A stretch of 64,000 nt of DNA, from positions 15,058,850 to 15,122,849 of the forward strand of contig NC_134029.1 in the NCBI RefSeq assembly GCF_964204645.1. The letters run 5' to 3'. The notes beneath the pieces are model-generated. The model searched no databases, had not been told where the DNA came from, and saw only the letters and a list, made by a program, of their open reading frames with translations. This document shows positions 56,621 through 64,000 of this stretch, one piece after another. This DNA comes from Tubulanus polymorphus. Taxonomy: Eukaryota > Nemertea > Palaeonemertea > Tubulaniformes > Tubulanidae. The position numbers and the translations under genes were made by a program. How positions within the stretch are numbered: the first letter of the stretch is position 1; every line of letters starts with the position of its first letter.

Positions 56621-57794
56621 CTTGTTTGTTGTAGACTTGGAATATCCTGAACATATTCAATTTAAATCTAGAAATCTTGCATACTGTCCAGAACATAAAA
56701 CTGTAACACATGAAGAATTATCAAATTATCAAAAAAGAATTAAACCCGAAAATCATATTCATACAGAAAAGCTAATAGTAACTCAGGAGGATAAATATAA
56801 TTATGTAGTGCATTATCGGTTATGTTAATTATATTATCATATGTTAAAATTTTATTTGCAACAAGGAATGATATTGAAAAAAGTACATAGATATATTTCA
56901 TTCAGTCAATCTAAATGGTTAGAAAAATATATAGATTTTAACACCAAACAGAGAACTAAAGCTAAAACTGTTTTTGAGAAAGATTTTTTCAAACTAATGA
57001 ATAACGCATTCTATGGTAAGACTTGTGAAAATATTAGAAATAGAAATGATATTGAGTTGGTAACCGAATATTTGATAAAAATTTAGCTGCAGTTAAAATG
57101 AGGAGAACTTCTATGAAATTTAATGAACCAATTTATGTTGGAGCATCAGTTTTAGAAATATCAAAATTATGAATGTATGAATTTTACTATAACGTATTAC
57201 AACCACTTTTTGAGAAAAGCATATAGAAATCTTATATTTTGATACAGATTCTTACAAATTAAAGATAAAAACTAATAATAGAACAGATGATTTAAAAACA
57301 TTAAAACATCATTTCGACTTTAGTAATTATCCTAAAAAGCATGAATTGTTTAACAATGATAATAAAAAAATTCTTGGGAAGTTTAAGGATGAATTAGGCG
57401 GTGAAGAAATGATAGTGTTCATTGGAATTCGATCTCAAATGTATAGTTATAAAACTAAAACTCAAAAAAATTGAAAGGTATTACAAAAAGCGTTGTTGAA
57501 AAAAAATATTCATTTTAAATATTACATCAATTGTATATTTAATGAAGAAGTTGGAAAACATTAGATGAAATTTTTAAGATCTGAGTACCACGAAATGTTT
57601 ATTGAAGAGATAGAAAAGGTTAGTTTGAACCCTTTCGATGATAAAAGATATATATTAGACGATGGTATACTCACAGTTGCATATGGTTGCAATTTAGATG
57701 AATACTTAAAGTTCAAAAGGCAAGAAGATAAAAAAAAATGAATGAATAGGATTATAACATGTTAATCAATTTTAGTAAAAAATATGTATAATAA

Positions 57795-58338
57795 ATGGAA
57801 CAATCACAAACTATTGATATTTATCATAAGAAATGTTCTAAGTGTGAATTAAGTAAACAATTGTCGGAATATCATAATCATAAAACTCAGAAAGATGGTA
57901 AGCAAAGTTATTATAGAACTTGTGTTAAAGAAATGAATAAACAATACCGAGCAAATAATCCAGATTATCAAAAGGAATGGAGAGAAAATCACCCAGATTA
58001 TAACCCAGAATACTTGAGACAATGGCGAACAGATAATCGAGAATATTATAATGATTATAAGAGTAGTTATAAAAAAGGAAGGTATAAAACAGATCTTGAT
58101 TTTAAATTGAAACGAATTCTTAAAATCATGGATTGTATATCAGTTCGATGATGAAATGAACACAGATAATTACGGAGATAATTTCCATATAGATCACGTA
58201 TTGCCGATATCTAAATTTAACATGAATGATGAATACAATAAGAAATTAATTTGGAATTGGAAGAATCTAAGACCTCTTGAAAAGAAAGAAAATATGATTA
58301 AACATGACAAACTAGATTTACAGTTATATTTGGAATAG
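57795..58338 (+). pseudogene. HNH endonuclease gene of copy C
   Basis: Begins MEQSQTIDIYHKKCSKCELS, with a CxxC zinc pair, then a repetitive region of Tyr/Asn/Arg/Glu-rich motifs (NPDYQKEWRENHPDYNPEYL) and, after a stop and shift near 58145, FHIDHVLPISKFNMNDEYN and IWNWKNLRPLEKKEN, the HNH core. Family members cut DNA, often as homing or phage-type nucleases. It sits 85 bases after the polymerase end. Copy A retains only its 3' half. One frameshift separates the halves. Confidence 0.7.
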
Positions 58339-58443
58339 TTAGATAAAGCAACGAAATTTGTCGAGCAATGGAATAATAATAATAAATATAGCTGCAAGCA
58401 GCGATAACGGGTTCTGCCTTTCTGGATAGAATGTCGTTCAGGG

Positions 58444-58671
58444 TGTAACAATTCTGTCTTCTAAATCTCTAATACCACCTTCAAGGATGATTTACACTCC
58501 GACCATAGGCTATAAAGGGGCAATTTATCCCGAACAAAAGAACAACGAACTTACTCGGACAATGGTTCCACTTCTAAGAGACCGCACCTAGCGGTGATTT
58601 ATTACACTATACATTACACTAATTATCGACGGAAAACTACGTACATAATAACGGGTACGAGACCCGTTACA
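58444..58671 (-). repeat. 3' LTR of a minus-strand Ty3/gypsy element (228 bp)
   Basis: Minus-strand sequence starts TGTAACGGGTCTCGTACC and ends AATTGTTACA, giving the TG...CA and mutually inverted TGTAAC/GTTACA ends. It is preceded on that strand by a G-rich polypurine tract (58672-58683). AATAAATCACC inside may serve as the polyadenylation signal. The matching 5' LTR would lie beyond 64000. Confidence 0.75.
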
Positions 58672-58684
58672 CCACTCCCCCCCA
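58672..58684 (-). promoter_or_regulatory. Polypurine tract of the gypsy element
   Basis: The minus strand reads GGGGGGGAGTGG immediately before the LTR start, the expected primer site for plus-strand cDNA synthesis. Confidence 0.7.
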
Positions 58685-59202
58685 TAAGTGTCGTAAGCAT
58701 AGCTTACGACCGCACATACGTCCAGTATTAACAGTTCATCTATCTGGTTGATATTCAGTGTCCGATGTCATAAACTACAGCTTACACACACATTCGCACA
58801 CATTCGGTATTTACAGTTCGCAATTCGCAATAAATCCAATTATCCAACACGACCCAACTGATACGCCAACACTACGCTTATGTTCCACTGGGGGAAGATT
58901 AGAGGCGATTAAACCATTCGAAGGTACTCGCTCAATAATCAACACACTTGCCTAGGTCGGTGAACAGCAGGTTCCTACGTGCTGAAATCACAGAAGGTTC
59001 ATCAGGTCGGTCGGGCCTCCTGCAGACGGTTCCAACATGAGTCTGATTCCATATAAACAAGGTAAGCTAAAAATACAAATCAAAAACAACGGCAGTACCA
59101 AAATTCGAGGTAAAACATGTCAGCTGGGTGACCAGTTATGGGTTATGAAAGGAGAGTATGGTGATTTAACCGCTGCACGGTGCCCACCCTACTACCATAT
59201 CA
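58685..59202 (-). other. Untranslated 3' part of the gypsy element
   Basis: No supported frame. Lies between the hydrolase-like ORF and the polypurine tract. A small CGTAAGCATAGCTTACG inverted repeat is at about 58691-58707. Confidence 0.5.
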
Positions 59203-60042
59203 TATCCCCAAGTGACCCTTAACTACAGTGAGAGGCCGGGTGACAATCTCCATAGCCGAACGACGGTAGTGGAGTCCCTTGAAGTCCGCATCATCCAGGT
59301 CAGGGTGGTCTATGGTCAGAAATCCCGCCTTCTCGCAGTGCGTGTTGATTCGGTCTATGGGGACCACCGTCTCTCGTATTCCTCTCATAACAGGAGCTTT
59401 GGGCAACCAAAGGTGGAACAGAGGAAGGTTTGGGTACTTCTTGGCCAGAACATTGTACAGCGAATAAATATTCTCTGTTGTCTGGCCATAGTTACGGACG
59501 TTATTAATACCGTGGTTAACAACGACCGCACAACAGGTGACTCATGTTGTTTTAACCCCTTCCTCCAGCTGCTCCAGACGCTCCCCAGGGTGAGCAATGA
59601 TGAACTGTTCGTTTGTGGATCGGGAATCTTTGAACATGGAGTCAATGAGGAGTAAAATCGGACTCCTCAGCTCTCCGACCTTTGCCGCACTGCCCAATAC
59701 CGAAAATTTCGGTTCAAGGACACTGCCCACTCCACCGTACTGCTCAACAAACCTGGATAAGGTCCTTTTCAGAATCTTTAACCGGCTAGTTGAGAGGTGG
59801 ATGGGCGATCTTTTCGACGAAGCGACCGTTGCCTTAATTCCCTGAATCACCGCCCCCACCACAACCATTTTAGGGTCGTTAAGGTGTTCAACACATGACA
59901 GCACCAACTCACCCGCATTCAATTCAAATAGGGGCTCCTGAGCTCGCGAGTACAGCTTAATGAGCCTCCTCAGGTCTTTGATGTGCTGACCCTTCAAACG
60001 CTTAGTCTCGGAGTTAAAGGCGTCCAGTGTAAGAGCATCCAT
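59203..60042 (-). pseudogene. SGNH-hydrolase-like ORF downstream of gypsy pol
   Basis: One frame of about 280 codons with a single in-frame TGA near 59540. Starts MDALTLDAFNSETKRLKGQH, with a helical first half. The second half resembles SGNH folds: PILLLIDSMFKDSR where 'GDS' is I-D-S, then FIIAHPGERLEQL, VVVNHGINNVRNYG (the 'GxND' block as G-I-N-N), and DFKGLHYRRSAM (the 'DGxH' block as K-G-L-H). Ser and His positions remain, while the usual Gly and Asp are changed. It may be a non-catalytic derivative. It occupies the place where some gypsy elements carry an env-like ORF. Confidence 0.55.
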
Positions 60043-60107
60043 ATTTCAGTTGTTCCTAAAAAGATAGTAGAGACAAAACATTTTTATAGCTATGCGTTCA
60101 AAGAGAT

Positions 60108-60928
60108 TTAACCATGAAGGTGCTCTCTCTCCCGCAATAATCTCCCTTTCTCTAGCCATTTTGCCTTGTTGTCCATAATCCTAGACCAGCGCTGCTGACA
60201 GCAGGTGCATGCTTTCGATGAACCGACACATGACCTGGCGAACTCGCGGTATCTTACGGGTGGTCTAATAACATTCCGAGGCCGAAGCTGTCTGCGATTG
60301 TCCTGGAAAACCTCAGCAGGAATCGCTAGAGCTTCGACTTGGTCAGTGTCCGCTGCTTGCGGAGCAGGCCCATTGTCAGTGCCCACCCGATCCGGGGTTA
60401 ACTCCTCCTCGGATCCCGAGCTGTCCAAATTCACTTCTGGATTTCGGCGCCGTACCCACACAAATGCCTCATTCTCCGACTCTGACTGTTCAGGGCTCGT
60501 CGGACGGACTGGCGGTTGGTGGGTTCTAAGTCGTCTTTTTTTTTTTCATCCGTGACTTGTTTGGGGAAACCTCAACTATGGGTCCATGACAAGCCTTCAG
60601 ATCATTGAAGTGCACTGTCCGAATCTTGGTTCCTAAACCCCATCTCCAACTGAACCCGGTACGTGACCTCAAAGATTTTCTCAACAATTATGTAAGGACC
60701 CATCCAGCGATTATGGAACTTGGCTGCCTCATCAGTCTTGAGGGCAAGGCTATACCTCCATACTCGGTCACCCACGTTGTACCCCCCACGCTGAGCAAAT
60801 CTATCGTAATTGCTGCATGACGTCGTTGGGCTTTTCCAAGGCGGTCACGGACTCTCTGATGAGCTACAGTTAGATTTCTACACATGTCCTGGCTAAACTT
60901 GGTCAGGTGGACAGGTTCCTCAGGAGGG
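60108..60928 (-). pseudogene. C-terminal end of gypsy pol (integrase tail)
   Basis: Includes HQRVRDRLGKAQRRHAA, WRYSLAL and a cluster ending RQLRPRNVIRPPVRYREFAR, the basic Pro/Arg motif common at the end of Ty3/gypsy Pol, followed by CTCCQQRWSRIM. Two or more frameshifts in 60460-60928. Confidence 0.65.
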
Positions 60929-61741
60929 CTAAACTAAAACGTCCAGTGGTAAGGTCATCTCACTGCCGTATGTCATGAAAAACGGTGTTTCACCAGTCGA
61001 TTCCTGCACACAGGAACGAAAAGCCATCAAACAGGACTGAAGTTTCTCGTCCCAGTCATTCCCCATGTCATTCACAGTCGTGGTCAACATCGATTTTATA
61101 GACTTGTTAAAGTTCTCGACCTGGTCGTTTCCCATGGGGTGATAGGCGGTCGTTCTGGTCTTTTCACTCTCAAGCAGGCTCAACATCTCACTGAAGAGTC
61201 GAGATTCAAAATTGGATCCACGGTCCGAATGAATACTTTCGGGGCATCCGTAGCGGGTGATCCACTCGTTTACGACCTTCCTGGCAACTGTTGGTGCTTT
61301 CTGGTTTCTAGCCGGCCAGGCCTCAACCCACTTGGTGAAAGCGTCCTGCACCACAATGATATAAACGTTCCCACGCTTTGTTCGTTGCAGTGGACCAACA
61401 ATGTCGATATGCAGCCTTTGCCCTCTCCTACCGATTGGCGTTGGTACCAGTGGCGCTTTAGGTCGTTTAGGAGGGTTTTTGCATTGCTGACATTTACGAC
61501 ACTGCTTGACAAAGCTATTGACTGCCTTCCCCAGTCCAAAACACCAAAACCGTTGGCGGACTTTACGTTCTGTCTTGGTGGTCCCTAAGTGCCTACCGGA
61601 TATACCATTATGGAGGTGAGATAGGACCTTAGGTAATAGCACATTCGGCAGAACTACCCGGTTTTTGGCTAATCTGGCACCAGGAAGTGGTTTCAGAACA
61701 AGCAGGTTTTCTACCATAGCCAAGCGTTCAAATTCGCCCAA
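60929..61741 (-). CDS. Ty3/gypsy integrase (D,D,E intact)
   Basis: 270 open codons. The zinc finger is HNGISGRHLGTTKTERK...CRKCQQC (H-H-C-C). Catalytic residues: Asp in LHIDIVGPLQ, Asp in IHSDRGSNFES, Glu in HPMGNDQVENFNKS, with the expected spacing of about 35 between the last two. C-terminal part STGETPFFMTYGSEMTLPLD. Inserts the element cDNA. The best preserved domain of the element. A frameshift near 61730 separates it from RNase H. Confidence 0.85.
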   Translation of the reverse strand: MGEFERLAMVENLLVLKPLPGARLAKNRVVLPNVLLPKVLSHLHNGISGRHLGTTKTERKVRQRFWCFGLGKAVNSFVKQCRKCQQCKNPPKRPKAPLVPTPIGRRGQRLHIDIVGPLQRTKRGNVYIIVVQDAFTKWVEAWPARNQKAPTVARKVVNEWITRYGCPESIHSDRGSNFESRLFSEMLSLLESEKTRTTAYHPMGNDQVENFNKSIKSMLTTTVNDMGNDWDEKLQSCLMAFRSCVQESTGETPFFMTYGSEMTLPLDVLV

Positions 61742-61868
61742 GAGAATCCTCGCGTTCGAACCATACTGACGCAGGGAATCAGTGTTTGGCTTTGCAAACC
61801 CTTTCGGACTAATTCCTCATCATCGGTATCCTGAGCATCACAAATCTCGACCCGAGTTAGGACATCCC

Positions 61869-62372
61869 CTATACCAATCGTTTGCACGAATGACACTGTT
61901 GGGTTACGGTGACGCAGCAACTAGGGCAATCCCCATGACGCTTGACCCTCTTGGGAATCCGCGAGAGTGAATCAGCGTTTTGGTGATTGCGCCCGGGCCT
62001 GTGCTCAATGTCGAAATCGTAGTCCGCCAGCCTTTTATTCCAGCGGGCGACTTGGCCTGATTGAATATTGGACGACCGAAGCCACTTGAGGGCTGCGTGG
62101 TCAGTCCGGACAAGGAACTTACCACCCAATAAGTAGTGGCGGAAATAATCAATTGATTCGACTAGAGCAAGCATTTCTCGCCTCGTGGCGCAATAGTTCT
62201 CCTCCCCGCCTCTCAAAACTCGACCCCCATATGCTATTACTCGTTCTGTGTGATCGCCTTGCAACTGTGAAAGAACTGAACCTATAGCCCAGTTACTAGC
62301 ATCACAATCAACTATGAATTTCCCCGATCCCTCTGAAAAGTCTGGGAAAGCCAGTACAGGAGGGCTTGTCAA
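61869..62372 (-). CDS. Ty3/gypsy RNase H
   Basis: Open for 167 codons. KFIVDCDASNWAIGSVLSQ provides the first Asp, ENYCATRREMLALVE the Glu, LVRTDHAALKWL the next Asp and HQNADSLSRIPKR the last. The C-terminal Cys/His stretch CPSCCVTVTQQCHSCKRL is a linker toward integrase. Removes RNA from RNA-DNA hybrids. Confidence 0.85.
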   Translation of the reverse strand: MTSPPVLAFPDFSEGSGKFIVDCDASNWAIGSVLSQLQGDHTERVIAYGGRVLRGGEENYCATRREMLALVESIDYFRHYLLGGKFLVRTDHAALKWLRSSNIQSGQVARWNKRLADYDFDIEHRPGRNHQNADSLSRIPKRVKRHGDCPSCCVTVTQQCHSCKRLV

Positions 62373-63754
62373 CGCAGATTTAATTTCTTCGAATGCTCTT
62401 TGCTGACTGATACCCCATTCGAAAGGCTGACCCTTCTTTGTGAGCAGGTGGAGGGGTTTACACGTTGCCGCATATCTCTTGATAAACCGAGAATAGTAAG
62501 TGACGAGGCCAGTGAACCTTCATACTTCTGATACATTGGTAGGGGCTGGCCAACTTAGGACTTTGTCAATTTTTGCCCGGTCAGTTTCAATTCCGTTCCC
62601 GCTCACGACATGGCCCAAGAATCTTATCCGCTTTTAGAGGAGGTGACTTTTTCTTGGCTTCAATTTCATATTTGCTGCTTCGAAACAACCGATTACTTCT
62701 GACAGCTTGGAAATGTGGGACGCCACATCCGCAGAATGGGCTATGACGTCATCGAGGTAGATCAAGGCTGTTTTCCATGACACCTTGTCGAGAGCCAAAG
62801 ACATGAGCCGTGTGAAACAGGCCGGAGCATTTGTGAGACCGAATGGCATAACATTCCATTCCCACAAACGGTTCTCAGAACAGAAAACTGTTTTCGGCTT
62901 GTCACATTCTTGGATCGGCACTTTCCAGTAGCCACTGATAAGATCCAGAGAGAGAACCATGACGATCCCGAAAGTGCCTCGAGGGTAGAATCTATTCGCC
63001 CCAACGGGTGACTGTCTTTAGTTGTGACGTCATTTAATTTCCGGTAGTCACAGCACAGACGCAAACTGCCATCACTCTTCGTGGCTAGGACGATTGGGCT
63101 AGCCCAAGGTGGCTGGGATGGCCTCATAAGACCTTGGTCACACAGTTCAGCAGTGTACCCCTCAACAAATTGCTTGTGATCGGGCGGCAGACGTCGTTGA
63201 TGCTGCTTAATCGGCTTCTGCTCCCCGGTATCGATTTCAAACTCAATGAGGGGTGTCCTCCCAATATCAAAATCCCCCCGAGAAAATACACCGTGATGCT
63301 GCGCTAGGACCCTCTTCAAATCCTTCCGATCACCCTCCGAAATTTCGAGACTATCGACGTTTAGTTCGTCGTAAAGATCCTTTAAATCATTGGGATCCTG
63401 CTGGGGCTGAGGCAGCTCTGTCTCCGACAAACCAGAAGTGTCTTGCACGGTGAGTACATCGACTGATTCGATAGGCGAGAAGATACCCACGAACTCCCCT
63501 CGACGAACCCTAAGGGTGTCATCTGAAAAATTTGCTAGGCGGACTGTTACCTTCCCATCCCGCGGACATACCAGAGATTTGCCAGCCAGGCATGGAGCAC
63601 GGTTCCCTCGAACAACCATACCAACAAAATTGTTATTTACACCATATCTCTGCTTGAAATACGCAGTGGCCACGACCTCATGGCCTCCCGGAATATAACA
63701 AGTCTCGGTCAGGAACAAACGACAGCAACTAGGTCGTGCATCCTTGGTCTCCAA
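62373..63754 (-). pseudogene. Ty3/gypsy reverse transcriptase
   Basis: 63754 to 62980: N-terminal part, with EFEIDTGEQKPIKQHQRRLP, PWASPIVLATKSDGSLRLCC and DYRKLNDVTTKDSHPLGRID. A frameshift near 62960 follows. 62960 to 62634: motif A VLSLDLISGYWKVPI, motif B VMPFGLTNAPACF, motif C TALIYLDDVIAHS with the two catalytic Asp. A TGA near 62520 and a shift near 62632 break the thumb region. All catalytic residues are present. Confidence 0.85.
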
Positions 63755-64000
63755 TGGTACAACTCTACCAGGGTAATCAATAATGCAACCATTCTGTTCA
63801 AAGAAGTCACTACCTAGCAGTCACTCCTGAGCCAAGTCATCGGCTATTACCATGGGGACCATGAATCTACAGGTTCCCTAACTGGAGCTCTACCTTGGCC
63901 ACCCCATGAACCTTCATGTTCGCACCCGTGGCAGTGGCTAATTCGAAGTCGACTGGCTGCAGATTTCCCTGATCGGCCCTACGACTCTTCTCCCAGACAG
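63755..64000 (-). pseudogene. Ty3/gypsy protease C-terminal part
   Basis: Reads out of the window on the minus strand. LLGSDFFEQNGCIIDYPG (near 63780-63820) is the 'ILG.DFL' element of retropepsins, as in the fragment at 69-1286. The active-site Asp and Gag lie beyond the window edge, and stops occur around 63825. Confidence 0.6.

Larger units (their letters stand above)
53651..57710 (+). pseudogene. Zinc-finger and DNA polymerase B of copy C, in pieces
   Basis: 53651: MEANKKYYCPTCKINIDKSQ, then shifted. 54000-54540: N-terminal polymerase segment with KYFEGSGLIFDEIIF and CFLWMITSCLHPTE. A deletion joins this to about 54545, where NNLYGWAMMEPQPYG (motif A) follows. The foreign insert runs 54937-56620. 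56621-57480 holds HRYISFSQSKWLEKYIDFNT, LMNNAFYGKTCE (motif B) and a damaged motif C region. 57559-57710 holds the C-terminus (FLRSEYHEMFIEEIEKVSLN), missing from copy A. Frequent stops. Where copy A has TAG in the SQSK*LEK segment, copy C has TGG. Confidence 0.8.
52954..58400 (+). mobile_element. Polinton copy C (left end to HNH gene; internally deleted)
   Basis: Starts with a palindrome (52954-53104), then the TIR ORF, zinc-finger/polymerase pieces with large internal deletions, a 1.7-kb foreign insertion, the polymerase C-terminus and an HNH gene. It is interrupted at 58444 by the LTR of a gypsy element, so the rest may lie beyond the window. It gives the uninterrupted equivalent of the Ngaro insertion site of copy A (54186). 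Confidence 0.8.

Noticed and set aside
59212-59845. Plus-strand frames of 82-147 codons
   Set aside because: Antisense shadows of the SGNH-like ORF and gypsy sequence, with no motifs of their own.

Overview
This window is eukaryotic nuclear DNA, almost certainly from an invertebrate animal. It is AT-rich, has spliced genes, and is packed with nested, decayed mobile elements. I cannot name the species. The mix of a Polinton/Maverick, a Ngaro-type tyrosine-recombinase retroelement with an SGNH hydrolase, Ty3/gypsy elements, a Penelope-like element with hammerhead ribozymes and a tRNA-derived SINE suggests an aquatic lophotrochozoan or invertebrate deuterostome.

Layout. 1-3962: Ty3/gypsy gag-protease fragment and a probable LTR. 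3963-10240: mostly unassigned, with palindromes, repeats and a small Polinton fragment. 10304-10380: first exon (signal peptide) of a host gene, whose second exon (Cys-rich, EGF-like) is at 47839-47924. The roughly 37.5-kb interval between them looks like one intron filled by insertions. 10464-15420: remains of two Ty3/gypsy integrases, the second split by a Penelope-like element (14253-15222, 14-bp target duplication). 15431-45792: one Polinton (copy A). Its polymerase gene is split by a Ngaro element (16821-30321). The Ngaro carries its own insertions: a 1.34-kb TIR transposon inside its recombinase gene (18453-19793) and a 5.9-kb virus-like element between its hydrolase and gag genes (22863-28785). 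46057-50600: MITEs, another Polinton end, host exon 2 and unassigned repeats. 50735-52749: two divergent genes, one a spliced SAM-like/HTH gene. 52954-58400: Polinton copy C, also broken. 58444-64000: Ty3/gypsy element on the minus strand with LTR, polypurine tract, pol and a downstream SGNH-like ORF.

How the parts relate. Polinton A has rightward TIR ORF, zinc finger, protein-primed DNA polymerase, HNH remnant, small ORFs and integrase. These face leftward double-jelly-roll capsid, structural, membrane, penton-like and TIR ORF genes. All main genes carry stops or frameshifts, and the integrase has also lost two catalytic residues. I found no packaging ATPase or maturation protease in it.

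The most interesting object is the 22863-28785 element. It has AG...CT ends and a perfect 6-bp target duplication (AGCATC), as Polintons do. Its terminal repeats hold CRE, ETS and YY1-like promoter motifs. It encodes a cysteine-rich zinc-binding protein, a spliced protein with two PC4-like domains, and a broken adenovirus-type cysteine protease, but no recognisable polymerase, integrase or capsid. The second is the Polinton end structure: each examined end is a palindrome of about 110-150 bp whose outer arms differ between copies yet remain self-complementary within each copy.
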